Source: Prorocentrum cordatum (lineage: Eukaryota; Sar; Dinophyceae; Prorocentrales; Prorocentraceae). From it: a stretch of 64,000 nucleotides of DNA. Where the stretch lies: positions 156,501-220,500 of the forward strand of contig CAUYUJ010016477.1 in assembly GCA_963575745.1 (NCBI GenBank), written 5' to 3'. Both the position numbers and the translations under genes were made by a program. The notes below the pieces were generated by a model. That model saw only the letters and a list, made by a program, of their open reading frames with translations, did no database searches and was not told the DNA's origin. The first letter of the stretch is position 1, and each line of letters opens with the position of its first letter. This document shows positions 31,711-43,098 of this stretch, piece after piece.

Positions 31711-32880
31711 ACGTTAGCGCACTTCGCAGCTGCTGCGCGGTGTACAACACTAGTTTCGTGACACGCACTTCGTAGCATGCTTGTGCATGCTGATCGATTC
31801 CTACGACATGGGCTACGTAAATTTACCCTGCTGCCAAAATCATGGAAGCCACCTGCAGAGAACACATGCAATTTCTATGAACATGTACGTGGTCCAACAC
31901 GCACTACAACGCACAATATAATGGTCTTCCCGTCAAGTAACTGTGCAAAATATGCCCACCGTATGGTTGCCCGCCATATGGTTGCAACAACCATCATCAT
32001 CATCATTAGCATCATCATCATATCTAGTCATGTCAAAGAGAAGTTTCCTCATGATGGGCAAGAAACCGAGCCATATGTACATAATGCAATCGCAAAAATG
32101 ATTACGACTGGGTAGTCGAAACGAATCGTAATGCTGGGCGCGTGAGATTTGTACATCTTGAGGCCACGGAACGACGAAAGCGCTTTACGCGCCAGAACAC
32201 ATATCAACAACATTCTCAACACAATCAACCACAACATATTTGAGGGCATGATCTTATAAACTATCCTGTGCAGTGCTACGCGCTTACCAAGCATACTAAC
32301 GTGGTTTCTAACAGTGCGTATACAGGACTCCGCTGCGGATGTAACGTTCTTCTCTCTCTCTCTATATATTCCATCATATCCTCAGTGTCCTCCGCGCCTC
32401 TTCACTCCTTTCTACTGCTCGCCTCTCGTCTCTGTCTCCTTGAACCCCTCATCTGGTCAAATGTCACATACTCGTTCTTTCATCTCACCTCCTCCCTTCT
32501 CTTTTCTTCCCCTATCTTCTCCTCTTCCGAGGCCGTCACTTTTCGCCTTGATTACCCTCTTCTATCTTACCCTCTTCTATCTTCTTCTCGCCCCCACCTC
32601 ACTCCACTTACCAGCCCGTGGCCTCGCAACTCTTAGCCCCGGTCATGGCCTACGATAATCATCAACGTGCCGGTGACAAAAAGCTGGCGCTAATTTGTGT
32701 TGGCGCTAGCTTGAAGCAGGAACTGCTCATTGCGCCAACGTCTCCCATTCCGCAAGCAGAGACTCAGAACCGAAAGAGTGGGAAATATAAGAAATCAGCA
32801 CGGTGCGCCCCCTTGCTCCAACCCTTGGCTTTCCTGTCCGACCATGGATCAGGCCTCGGGGATGTCAGGCCACTCTCCTC

Positions 32881-33055
32881 TGTGGAGGCCCGACATATGC
32901 ACGGGGTAAATGGGCACGATGTCCAACAGCGAATGATGTCCCTCATCGACGGCGGCCGTTTTTTGGCAAGCGATCTCCTGCCTCGATCGGACAACGCCTG
33001 CGGCGACGCCGACGGCGCATCCCGCTCAACATGTTCAGGAACTGCTGCCAGCCTT
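32881..33055 (+). repeat. Palindromic foldback element F3, copy 2 (one arm)
   Basis: The left arm TGTGGAGGCCCGACATATGC, then ATGGGCACGATGTCCAACAG, and the centre (GGCGGCCG, CTCCTGCCTCGATCGGA, TGTTCAGGAACTGCTG) align in order with 7,285-7,450. The right arm is replaced by a TCC tract, with only a possible vestige at 33,165-33,215. Confidence 0.65.
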
Positions 33056-33059
33056 CGCC

Positions 33060-33160
33060 CCCTTCCTCTTCTCCTCCTCCTCCTCCTCCTCCTCCTCGCC
33101 CTTCCCTCCTCCTCCTCCTCCTCCTCCTCGCCCTCGCCCTCCTCCTCCTCCTCCTCCTCC
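33060..33160. repeat. TCC microsatellite
   Basis: CTCCTCCTC with CTCGCC variants. Confidence 0.9.
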
Positions 33161-33397
33161 TGATGGGCAAGAACCCCGTAACCATCTTGATCGTACCGAT
33201 CCTCCGGTCGGATGCTTTTCTCTCGCGCGCGCCGAGCCCCTGCCCGTCGCCGTGCCCTGGCGGCCCCGGCCCATACCGTCGCCCGCCGCGCCGCCCCAGG
33301 AAGCCTGCTGGGGCCCCGCGGGGGGAGAACCTCTCCGCGGAGCCCGGGCCGCTCCCGGGAGTCCTGGCCGCAAGGGGCACGCAGGGGGGCTGCCGAG

Positions 33398-33552
33398 GGG
33401 CCTCCTCCTCCTCCTCCTCCTCCTCGCCCTTCTCCTCCTCGCCCTTCTCCTCCTCCTACTCCTCCTCCTCCTCGTCCTCCTCCTCTTCCTCCTCGCCCTT
33501 CTCCTCCTCCTCCTCCTCCTCCGCCTCCTCCTCCTCCTCCCCCTCCCTCGGC
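33398..33552. repeat. TCC microsatellite between GGGGGGCTGCCGAGGG repeats
   Basis: The tract is bordered on both sides by GCAGGGGGGCTGCCGAGGG (33,381 and 33,552). Confidence 0.85.
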
Positions 33553-33570
33553 AGGGGGGCTGCCGAGGGA
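33546..33570. repeat. Short hairpin
   Basis: CCCTCGGCAG, a G loop, CTGCCGAGGG: a perfect 10-bp stem at the right edge of the TCC tract. Confidence 0.7.
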
Positions 33571-33639
33571 GGGGGACGAGAAGAGGAGCGCCGCGACTGG
33601 TGACACCGCAGTGCCCATCGGTCAGAAGAAGCGGCCAGG

Positions 33640-33800
33640 GGCATGAAGTGGGAAGGCGCTAAAAGCAGACGGGGCTTCCGCCCGCCCCCTGAAGAGGAGG
33701 GAAGTGGGAAAGCCGCTCAACTCTTGAAATACATAGGCGCCCAAATTAGATTGGGAACTGGGGGCTCCCCTAAAACAAACTTTCAGCGACCGATGGGTCA
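33640..33800 (+). repeat. Dispersed repeat H, copy 2
   Basis: GTGGGAAGGCGCTAAAAGCAGA, AAATTAGATTGGGAACTGGG and AACTTTCAGCGACCG follow the same order as at 31,515-31,710. The next 330 bases hold nothing recognised. Confidence 0.65.
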
Positions 33801-34132
33801 GTGTGGCTGACGAAAGCAAGGGCTCTCACCTGCGACCGAGGCCATGGGAGAACTCACGCAGAAACATTCTGCAGGCACCGAGGCGGCGGAACTCATACCT
33901 CTCAACTTTGTACAGCATACGTACCCACAAAATTGACGAGGCCCAGAAACAAATGCGCGAAATAACCCCTCAACTGTGAATACCTGGCAACGGACCGGAG
34001 ACACTGTACATCAATTTGGTCAAATCATCTCCGTTGGTGCAAGATGTGGATGAAGACATTGCTGGGGGTTGTGCTCACACGGTGTCGCCCAGGATGATGA
34101 TTGGAAAAAACGGCCTTGGGTCGGGAACCTCT

Positions 34133-35822
34133 TTCCCAACCATCCTGTGGTGTTGGATCCTCGTTCTGAAGAGACAGCGCCCCACGTTCCTCCTTCTTCT
34201 CCTCCTCGCCCCTCCTCCCTCCCTGACTGTGCCCTCCGCATGTCCACCATTTCAGCACATCCCTCGCACGTTTCGTGGCTCCGTAGGGAGCCCCACCGAT
34301 GGCCCCAGTGGCTGTGACCACATGCGCCTCCGCCATCTATTTTCGGCACACCCCTCACACGTTGCGTGACCCTATAGGGAACTCCACCGAAGGCGCCAAT
34401 GGCTGTGACCACATGCGTCCACGCCGCTCATTTCGGCACACACCTCACACGTTTCGTGGACCCATCGGTAGCTCCACCGAAGGCCCCAGTGCATGCATCC
34501 CCGCTGCCCATGTCGGCACACCACTAACTCGTCACGTGGCCCCAAAGGGAACGCCACCGAAGGCCCCAGTGGCGCAGCCCTCATGCGCCCCCGCAACACA
34601 TGGTGGTGGCACACCCCCTCACGCGTTTCGTGGCCCCACAAGGGAGCTCCACCGATGGCACTAAGGGCTGTGACCGCATGCGTCCGCGCCACTGATTTCG
34701 GCACACACCTCACATATTTGGCCCCCCCACAGGGAGCTCCACCGAAGGCCTCAGTGGCTGTGACCACATGCGTCCCCGCCACTGATTTCGGCACACCCCT
34801 CACACGTTTCGTGGCCCGACAGGGAGCTCCATCGAAAGTCCCTGTGGCGCAGTTCGCGTGCTGTCCCGCCGCCTATTTCGGCACACCCCTCAGACGTTTC
34901 GTGGCCCCACAGGGAACTCCACCGAAGGCCCCAGTGGCGCACCCCACATGCGTCCACGCCGCTCATTTCGGCACACCCCTCACACGATTCGTGGCCCCGT
35001 GGGGAGCTCCACCGAAAGCCCCAATGGCTATGAACACGTGCGTCCCCGCCGCCCATTTCCGCACACACCTCACACGTTTCGTTGCCCCAGAGGGAGCTCC
35101 ACCGAAGGGCCCAATGGCTGGGACCACGTTCGTCCCCGCCACCCATTTCGGCACACCCCTCGCACGTCACGTGGCCCCATAGGAAGCTCCACAGAAGGCC
35201 CCAGTGGCTGTGACCACATGCGTCCCCTCCAGCAAATTCGGCACACCACACACACGTCGCGTGGCCCCATAGGGAGCGCCACCGAAGGCCACAGTGGCTG
35301 TGACCACATGTGTCCCCGCCACTGATTTCGGCACACCGCTCAGACGTTTCGTGGCTCCATAGGGAGCGCCACTGAGAGCCCCGATGGCTGTGATCACAGG
35401 TGGCCCCGCCACTCATGTCGGCACACCCCTCACACGCTTCGAGGCCCCATGAGGGAGCTCCACCGGAGGTTCCAATGGCTGTGACCACATGGCCCCCGCT
35501 GCCCATTGCAGTACACCCCTCACACGTTCCGCGGTCCCATAGGGAGCTCCACCGAAGGACCCTATGGCTGTGACCACATGCGTCCCCGCCACCCATGTCG
35601 GCACACCCTTCGCACGTCACGTGGCCCCATAGGGAGCTCCACCGAAAGCCCCAGTGGCTGTGGCCACATGCGCCCCCGCCACTGATTTCGGCACACTCCT
35701 CACACGTTTCGTGGCCCCATAGGGAGCGCCTCCGAAGGCCACAGCTGCTGTGACCACATGCGTCCCCGCCACGTACTCCTCACACGTTTCGTGGCCCCAT
35801 AGGGAGCTCCACCGAAGAGGAT
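34133..35822 (+). repeat. 90-bp satellite element S90, array A
   Basis: The head TTCCCAACCATCCTGTGGTG with ACAGCGCCCCACGTTC is followed by a pyrimidine tract. Then come about 18 units of roughly 90 bp, each with CACACGTTTCGTGGCCCC, AGGGAGCTCCACCGAAGG, an ATGCGTCCCCGCC block and TTTCGGCACACC. It ends with a tail (GATACACACCACTGTTGTAC). Period is mostly 87-93 bp. Frames are open in several registers because the unit is close to 30 codons long. Confidence 0.9.
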
Positions 35823-35924
35823 ACACACCACTGTTGTACCCACAACTGCATATGGTTCGGTCCTTCGCCAAGATAATTTTGTAATCATTTCCCGCCCTCC
35901 TCGGGCGCGCGACTGGAAAACCGA

Positions 35925-38069
35925 ATGGGCCAGACGGAGCCGAAGCGAAGCGGAAACCGAAGATCCGGATGCTATTGTGTTTTCCTGTTCCCCCACATTC
36001 TCTTATTACTCGTCATCTTACACGAATGCTTTGTTCCAAACCATCATGTGGAATTGGGTCCTCGTTATATAGGGGGACAGCGCCCCGCGTTCACTTCTCA
36101 CTCCTCCTCCCCCTCCTCCCTCCTCCCGTCATCTTCCCTCTGTCCTCCACACGTGAATTTCGGCAGACCCCTCATACATGGGCGCAGCCTGCACGCGTCC
36201 CAGTTACCCATGTCGGCACACCCCTCACGCGCCTCGTGGCCCCACGGAGAGCTCCACCGGAAGCCCCAGAGACGCAGTTCGCATGCGGTCCCGCCACCCA
36301 TCTCGGCACTCCCCTTCACACGTTTCGTGGCCCCACAGGGAGCTCCATCGAAGGTCCCAATGGCGCAGTTCGCGTGCGGTCCCGCCGCCTATTTCGGCAC
36401 ACTCCTCAGACGTTTCGTGGCCGCACAGGGAACTCCACCGAAGGCCCCAGAGGCGCACCCCACATGCGGTCCTACCACTCTTTCTTGGCACGCCCTTTAT
36501 ACGCTTCGTGGCCCCACGGGCAGCTACACCGAAGGCCCCAGTGGCGCAGCCCGCATGCGTCCCAGTCGCCCATTTCGGCACACCCCTCGCTCGTTTCGGG
36601 GCGCCACAATGATCTCCACCGAAGGTGCCAATGACGCAGTTCACATGCGGTCCCGCCACCGGCACACCCCTCACACGTTTCCTGGCCCCACAGGGAGCTC
36701 CACCGACGGTCCCAATGGCGCAGTTTGCATGTGTCCTTGCCGCCCATTTCGTCCCACTCCTCACGCGCCTCGTGGCCCAGTAGGGGGCTCCACCGAAGGT
36801 GCCAATGGCGCAGTTCACATGCGTCCCCGCCAACCATTTCGGCACACCCCTCATACGTTTCGTGGCCCCATGGGGAGCGCCACCGAAGGTCCCAATGGCG
36901 CAGTTTGCATGTGTCTTCGCCACCCATGTCGGCCCACTCCTCACGCGTCTCGTGGCCCCGTAGGGGGCTCCACCGAAGGTGCCAATGGCGCAGTTCACAT
37001 GCGGTACCGCCACTCATGTCAGCACACCCCTCACACGTTTCGTGGCCCCCACTCCTCACGCGTCTCGTGGCCCCGTAGGGGGGCTCCACCGAAGGTTCCA
37101 ATGGCGCAGTTCGCATGCGGTCCCGCCCCACCCATGTCGGCGTGCCACTCACACGCTTCGTGGCCCCGTAGGGAGCTCCACCGCAGGTCCCAGTGGCGCA
37201 GTTCGCATGTGTCCCCAGCACCAATTCCGGCCCACACCTCACGCGTTTCGTGGCCCCGCACGGGGCTCCACCGAAAGCCCCAATGCCGCACTTCGCATGC
37301 GTCTCCGCCACACCTTTCGGTACACCCCTCACGCGTTACGTGGTGGCACCATGGGGCGCTGCACCGAAAGCTCCAATGGCGGTGTCCACATGCGGCCACT
37401 ACATTCATTTTGGCCCACTCCTCACGCGTCTCGTGGCCCCACAAGGAGCTCCACCGAAGGCGCCAGTTGCGCAGCCCGCATGCGTCCGCCCAACCCATTT
37501 CGGCACACCCTTCACGCGTTTCGTGGCCCCACATGGGGGCTCCACCGAAGGTCCCAGTGGGGGCAGCCCGCACGCGTCCCTGCAATCCATTTCGGCAAAC
37601 CACTCACACGTTTTGTGGCCCCACAGGGAGCTCCACCACCGAAGGTCCCAATGGCGCAGCTCGCATGCGTTCGCCCCGCCCATTTGGGTACACCACTCAT
37701 GCGTTTCGTGGCCCCACAGCGAGCTTCACCGCAGGTCTCATTCAGTGGCGCAGTCATGCGTCCCCCCGCCCATGTCGGCACACCATTCACAATTTGCGTG
37801 GCCCCACAGGGAGCTCCGCCGAAGGCCCCAGTGGCCATGTCCACATGCGTTACCGCCACGCATTTCGGTCCACTCCTCACGCGTCTCGTGGCCCCTCAGG
37901 GGAGCTCCACCAAAGGCCCCAATGGCCACGTCCGCATGCGGCCGCCCCACCCGTGTCGGCGCACCCCTCACACGCCTCGTGGCCGCTTGGGGAGCTCCAC
38001 CGAAGGCGATACTCACAACGACGGTTCTCGCAAGCCAATCGAACTTGCGTTTTCGCAAATTATCGATGA
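35925..38069 (+). CDS. Long repetitive ORF across S90 array B
   Basis: An ATG-initiated frame of 714 codons. The N-terminus is basic (MGQTEPKRSGNRRSG) and is followed by a hydrophobic stretch (VFLFPHILLLLVILHECF) that could act as a signal or membrane anchor. The remainder is the translated 90-bp satellite, about 30 residues per unit, rich in Pro, His, Arg, Ser and Gly. The frame switches between satellite registers without a stop. Other frames over the same array are also long, on both strands, so openness alone is weak evidence. No family is recognised. It may be purely a by-product of the satellite. Confidence 0.2.
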   Translation: MGQTEPKRSGNRRSGCYCVFLFPHILLLLVILHECFVPNHHVELGPRYIGGQRPAFTSHSSSPSSLLPSSSLCPPHVNFGRPLIHGRSLHASQLPMSAHPSRASWPHGELHRKPQRRSSHAVPPPISALPFTRFVAPQGAPSKVPMAQFACGPAAYFGTLLRRFVAAQGTPPKAPEAHPTCGPTTLSWHALYTLRGPTGSYTEGPSGAARMRPSRPFRHTPRSFRGATMISTEGANDAVHMRSRHRHTPHTFPGPTGSSTDGPNGAVCMCPCRPFRPTPHAPRGPVGGSTEGANGAVHMRPRQPFRHTPHTFRGPMGSATEGPNGAVCMCLRHPCRPTPHASRGPVGGSTEGANGAVHMRYRHSCQHTPHTFRGPHSSRVSWPRRGAPPKVPMAQFACGPAPPMSACHSHASWPRRELHRRSQWRSSHVSPAPIPAHTSRVSWPRTGLHRKPQCRTSHASPPHLSVHPSRVTWWHHGALHRKLQWRCPHAATTFILAHSSRVSWPHKELHRRRQLRSPHASAQPISAHPSRVSWPHMGAPPKVPVGAARTRPCNPFRQTTHTFCGPTGSSTTEGPNGAARMRSPRPFGYTTHAFRGPTASFTAGLIQWRSHASPRPCRHTIHNLRGPTGSSAEGPSGHVHMRYRHAFRSTPHASRGPSGELHQRPQWPRPHAAAPPVSAHPSHASWPLGELHRRRYSQRRFSQANRTCVFANYR
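36033..38011 (+). repeat. 90-bp satellite element S90, array B
   Basis: The head TTCCAAACCATCATGTGG with ACAGCGCCCCGCGTTC lies at 36,033-36,093. A pyrimidine tract and about 21 units of 80-93 bp follow, then a tail GATACTCACAACGACGG at 38,008. One partial deletion is visible at 37,045 where two units are fused. Confidence 0.9.
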
Positions 38070-38179
38070 ACTGGCGCAATTTGCACTTGCGTTCAGGATC
38101 ATTGTTCGCCAATGCGGTAGGCGCGCTGTGCCGCATCAGTCGACGTCATCTTGAACACATCATGGATCTGACGCGACCC

Positions 38180-39207
38180 TAATTAGCGAAACTCTTTGTC
38201 GGAGGCATGGCATCCATGTGCAGTGCACGGCAACGCAATGGGATACAGTACACTGCGCTGTCATGCGTGCTACAGCCATGTGCAGCACACTGTAGCCCAG
38301 CAGCCCTTTAGTAATACCGCACTGCGTAATGGGAAACCAAGCACTCTATTGCATGGAATGGTATTTCGTACCGTATCACGTCGTAGCGTAACACAACATA
38401 TGGATGCAGTCCGCTGCGTAACACACGGTGATACGACACCTCGTAGCATGCCATTGCAATCCACTGTGCACCATAGCGTTGTAATATACAAGGTCGTAGT
38501 TGTGCACACCGAGCGCAACAACATCTACCAATGCGCAACATAACATGGCAAATTGCACGACAACTCGCCGCTTGGATGCTGCCCGACACTCTACAGCCGA
38601 CACACGCGATCCTCTGACCATTTCTTGCGTGGACGCTCGCAATCCCAACTGCGAGATTGCGCCCTTCTGGGTAATAGGGGGTCATGGCTAAGCCATTGCA
38701 AATAGGCGAAAGGAAATGCTGGGGGAGGCAATGGGTGCAGAGACTTGTCGAAAGGGCATCGACACATATTCTAAGAATTGCGACAAACACTAACGGGAGG
38801 TCTGACAATGCTCGGGGAAATCTAAGCAACAGTACGTGTAATTCGCTCAGCGCTGGCAGTCGAGACATGCACTGTGTCCCCACTGACCCCGCCCATCTTT
38901 CCATTGTCACTACGCTTCTTCGTAAGTCTTGCCTTTGCAGAAGCTGGTGCGAATCCTGCCAAGGCTGTGGCCAGCTGCGCTTGAGCGGATGCTTGCTCGG
39001 AACTCGTTGCTCTCCTCTGGCCGCAGATCTGCGGTGATGTGCATGCACGCGGGCGGTCAAGCCTGCGCGGCTCGAGCACTTTCTCAGCAAGCCATTACAC
39101 ACGTGAGGACCACTCATTTTCACACGCCTGCCTTGACAAATCATTGACTCACCAAGTCTTGTGGGGCAGACGAACACATGCCAAGGACTAGAAGGTCCAA
39201 CCAACAT
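38180..39207. other. Mixed region; minus-strand open frame of uncertain status
   Basis: 38,200-38,540 holds loose TGCGTAACAC and CACTGC repeats. 38,580-39,200 is non-repetitive. A minus-strand frame is open from 39,207 to 38,308 (299 codons), but its second half is translation of the loose repeats. An overlapping plus-strand ATG frame of 117 codons is open at 38,684-39,037. Neither shows a motif. 39,208-39,480 holds nothing recognised. Confidence 0.25.
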
Positions 39208-39490
39208 CTATCCGGCACTGCGGCCGCTCTTGAACACGAGCAAGCCACACCAACACCATTGAACTGACACGCCTCTGCGGTCCGGCATTCTACGGAGTGC
39301 CTGGCTGTTTCTAGAGCGCCTCAGAAGCGTGACCCCAGAGTAAAGCCCTACATACTTACTGTGTGATTTGAGGCGATGCATTTTTGGCCACTTCTGCCCG
39401 TCTGTCTGTCAATATGGTTGCTCTCCGTCTGTAGCCCCACATACGTATGAGTATCTATGTCGATATTCTCCTTCTCCAATTTTTCTGTTT

Positions 39491-40835
39491 TTCCCAACCG
39501 TCCTGTGGAGTTGGGCCCTCTTTCTGAAAAGACAGCGCCCCGCGTTCGCTCCGCACTCCTCTTCCTCCCCCGCCTCCGTCCTCCCATCATCGTCCCTGTG
39601 CTCCGCGCGCGCCAATTTCGGCACACCCTTCACACGTTTCGTGGCCCCACAGGGAGCCCCACCGAAAGATTCAGGGGGCGCAGACCGCATGCGCCCGCCC
39701 CATCCATTTTGGCATACCCCACAGCCGTTTCGTCGCCCCATGGGGAACTCCACCCAAAGCCCCAGTGGCGCAACCCGCACGTCGGCGCCATCCACTCGGG
39801 CACACCACTTACACATCTCGTGGCTCAATGGGGAGCTCCACCGAAGCTCCCAAGTAGGGCTGCCAGCATGCATCCGCCCCCCGCCCATTTGGGCACACCC
39901 CTCACACGTTTCGCGGCCCCATGGGGAGCTCCACCGAAAGCCCCAATGGCGGTGTCCGCATGCGTCCGCCGTCCATTTGGGCACACCCCTCACACGTTTC
40001 GTGGCCCCGTTGAAAGCTCCACCGAAGGTCCCAGGGGGCGCAGCCCGCACGCGTCGCCCGCCACCAATTTCAGCACACCCCTGACACGTTTTGTCTCCCC
40101 ATGGAGAGCTCCACTGATGGCCCCAATGGCCACGTCCGCATGTGTCACCGCCACACACTTTGGCACACCCTTCACACGGTTCGTGGCCCCACAGGGAGCT
40201 CCACCGAAGGTCCCAATGGCGCAGCCCGCATGCGTCAGCCCCATCCATCGCGGCACACCCCTCGCACGTTCCTTGGCCCCACACGGAGCTCCACCGAAGG
40301 TCCCAGGGGGCGCAGCCTGCATGCGTCCGCCCTATCCATGTGGGCACACCCCTCCAACGTTTCGTGGCCCCGTTGAGAGCTCCATCGAAAATCCCAATGG
40401 CGCAGCCCGCATGCGTCAGCCCCATCCATCGCGGCACGCCCCTCACACGTTTCGTGGCCAATGGGGAGCTCCAAGGCCTCAATGGCCATGTCCACATGCG
40501 TCCGCCCCATCCATGTCGGCACACCCCTCACGAGTTTCCTGGTCCCATAGGGAGCTTCTCCGTTGGCCCCAATGGCGCAGCCAACGTGCGGCCGCCCCAC
40601 CCATTCCGACACACCCTTCACACGCCTCGTGGTCCCATAGGGAGCCGCTCCACCTAAGGCCCCAGGGGCCATGTCCACGTGCGGGCGCCCCACTCATTTC
40701 GGCACACCCCTGACACGCTTCGTGGCCCCACAAGGAGCTCCACCGAGGACTCCAATGGCGGTGCCCACATGCGGCCGCCCCGCCCATGGCGGCACACCCT
40801 TCACACGCTTCGTGCCCCGATTGGGAACTCCACTG
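39491..40835 (+). repeat. 90-bp satellite element S90, array C
   Basis: The head TTCCCAACCGTCCTGTGGAG with ACAGCGCCCCGCGTTCG lies at 39,491-39,547. About 14 units follow, and the array ends at a diverged GGGAACTCCACTGAAAAC without the tail seen in A and B. Confidence 0.9.
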
Positions 40836-41409
40836 AAAACTTCAACGGCACTCCCCGCCTCCCCTGGTCCCAAGCCCCGCCGGCCCTGGCGAACTCCCAC
40901 CCCCAGATTCCGAAAAGGCTCCCGCGACCCAGCCCCGTCCAAGACCCGCACCTGATCACTCGTGCTCGACATGGCAACGATCCGCGTGCGTGGAAACTCC
41001 TGGACACGAACATCAGCATCCATACGAAGTGATTCGGAACTGCACACGCTGCGTTGCGGACCTGTCTTGCTCCTTGCTGCCCATCCTCACCTTCCAGTGG
41101 CGCCTACTTCTTCTCAACCTTCTTTGGGTCAGCCTCTCGACATATTCAACCAGGCAGGGAAACGAACGCTGCACGTGCTTCAATTTCAAACGCGTCTGAT
41201 CAGACTGCAAGAATCAGGGATGGACGTGCAGTGCTATCCCTCTTGTCGCAGAACAATGCAAACACCTTTGTTGCCATATCGTGCTGTGGCGAAGCTGAGT
41301 CTTTTATCATCCCACATGCTTTGCACGGACTGAACGACACTACCTGAAGTAACTGGCTGCACCATCTTTCTCTTGGCGTATCGGAATCCATTGCTGGCGC
41401 TATTGCTTT

Positions 41410-41658
41410 CTAACGGGCGCTGTATATGACAAAGCGAGGCAATCGAATAAGATGCTCCATGAAGGCCTTGATGTTGGTGCCCGCGATGGTCTGCCCTGGC
41501 GAATGCATTCCAATGCACGTGTGCAGCCATAAGTACACAGAAGCGACATACTTTGAGAGCGAGTGCTTACGGTACAGAAAGTCAACTAGCATCGGCAAGA
41601 GTTGTCTCCAACCGACAACGCGTGGGGGCCCACGGCAGAAGGCACACGGCATGTGCAC
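41410..41658 (-). CDS. Hypothetical exon-like ORF
   Basis: A minus-strand frame of 82 codons in a lower-GC, non-repetitive stretch (40,836-41,690). The peptide has a natural-looking mix of aromatic and aliphatic residues, for example LPMLVDFLYRKHSLSKYVAS. No family is recognised. Neighbouring minus-strand frames at 41,530-41,234 and 41,210-41,013 could be further exons. No leader or canonical splice pair was established. Confidence 0.2.
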   Translation of the reverse strand: MHMPCAFCRGPPRVVGWRQLLPMLVDFLYRKHSLSKYVASVYLWLHTCIGMHSPGQTIAGTNIKAFMEHLIRLPRFVIYSAR

Positions 41659-41689
41659 GTGTACGCCTCAACCTCCTGGCCGTTCTGGG

Positions 41690-41890
41690 CTCGGCTGGCC
41701 CGGGGACTCCTATAAGGGGCCGCCTTATGACGCCACCAGACGGCCAGAAGGGCCGCCTCCAGGACGGCCCCAGGAAACCCCGAAGCGGGCCTTTGGAGCC
41801 CAATGCGGCGACATTCCTTTCAGCTGGCCCAGGAGGGCCCCAACACGCCCTCGAGGGAGCCACTTCGTGGGCCCAGCGGGCCAACGTCGC
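41690..41890 (+). repeat. Short CCAGGAGGGCCCC array
   Basis: AGGGCCGCC, CAGGACGGCCC and AGGAGGGCCCC words, related to the CAAGACGGCCC arrays. The following 42,190 bp mark carries no recognised gene. Confidence 0.5.
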
Positions 41891-42195
41891 CGAAGACCGT
41901 TCAAGCAGGCAACTCAACACATGTGGGATACATGTTGCTTCAATGATACAGACAGCCCGCGCCCGCGAAGGCGCCACCTGGGGGTGTGCGGACCTGACTG
42001 AGGCTGGAGTCGCGCCAAGAGCATGCGACAGCCTCTCGAGAGCGGGGGGCGACCTCCCCCCGAAAAACCCGGATCAACGCCCGTCCGGCCTATGTTGGCC
42101 CCCGCATGGCCCAAGCGAGTCTGGTAAACTTCAGCGACGGCCCAAAAATAGAGGAACAATGATACCGGAGACAAACCCCAATCAGAATTTGTTTG

Positions 42196-42470
42196 GGGCT
42201 ATAGGGCTATAGGGATATTGGGCTGTATGGCTATAAGGCTACTATAAGGCTATTGCGCTATAGGGCGATAGGGATATAGGGCTATAAGGCTATAGGGCTA
42301 CAGGGCACCGGGCACCCGGGCACCCACCCGGGCACCGGGCACCCGTCACCCGGGCACCCGCGAGCACCCGGGCACCCCCGGGCACCCGGGCCCGGCCACC
42401 GAAATCGGCCGCACACTGGGCACCCGGGCACCCCCGGGCACCCGGGCCCGGCCACTGAAATCGGCCGCAC
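42196..42470. repeat. GGCTATA repeats followed by GGGCACCC repeats
   Basis: 7-bp TAGGGCTA-type units at 42,196-42,305. GGGCACCC units follow at 42,302-42,470 and contain a ~60-bp duplication ending CTGAAATCGGCCGCAC/ACCGAAATCGGCCGCAC. Confidence 0.9.
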
Positions 42471-42530
42471 CTCTCACCTCAGCCTTTAATCCGCTAGGAC
42501 CCCTACAAAGGCAAGCTCTGATTGGGGAAC

Positions 42531-43098
42531 TACCCCAGTGCGACCCTACCTAGAAGTTGGAGCCCCTAGGAAAGCAGCATTAGTTGCTATGCTATGCTAA
42601 GCTATGCTATGCTATGCAATGCTATGCTGCGCTATGATATGTTATGCTATGCTATGCTATGCTGCGCTATGCTATGCTCTGCTCTGCTCTGTTCTGCTAA
42701 GCTGTGTTATGTCATGCTGCGCTGTGCTATGCTAAACTATGCTGTACGATGCTATGTTATACTGCGCTATGCTATGCTATGCTGGGCTATGTTATGATAT
42801 GCTGTGCTGCGCTATGCTATACTACGCTATGCTATGCTATGCTGTGCTCTGCTATGCTAAAGCTCAGCGAAGCTAAGATGAAGGTAAGCTAAGCTAATAT
42901 AAGCCTGGGATAAGACGAAGCTAAGCTAAGTTAAGATGAAATAAGCTAAGCTAATATGAGATAAGCAACGCTAAACTAAGGGGACGTAGCTGGGGGAACC
43001 GCGGGGCGGATACTGGGGGAACCGCCCGGGGCGCTTTCCACTGCCTGGCCCCTTAAGCCCAGAGAGCAGGAACCCTTCTAGGCAGAGCCTAGGCAGGG
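42531..43098 (+). repeat. TATGC satellite element, copy 2
   Basis: Same start (ACCCCAGTGCGACCCTACC), pentanucleotide core, AAGCTAAG tract, GGGGGAACCGC blocks and TCTAGGCAGAGCCTAGG end as 17,691-18,303. The right side continues AAAATGACATAAACAT. The near-identical AAAAGTGACATAAACAT lies on the left side of copy 1 (17,674-17,690). Confidence 0.9.

Noticed and set aside
33035-33662. Poly-Ser/Pro/Glu/Arg frames over TCC tracts
   Set aside because: Microsatellite translation only.
38938-38958. GTAAGT ... TTTGCAG in an open frame, resembling a tiny intron
   Set aside because: The interval would be about 20 bases, too short for spliceosomal removal. It is probably coincidence.
34133-40835. CRISPR-like array
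   Set aside because: The repeats are contiguous satellite units of about 90 bp with drift throughout, without short conserved repeats separated by unique spacers. No Cas-like genes are present and the context is eukaryotic.
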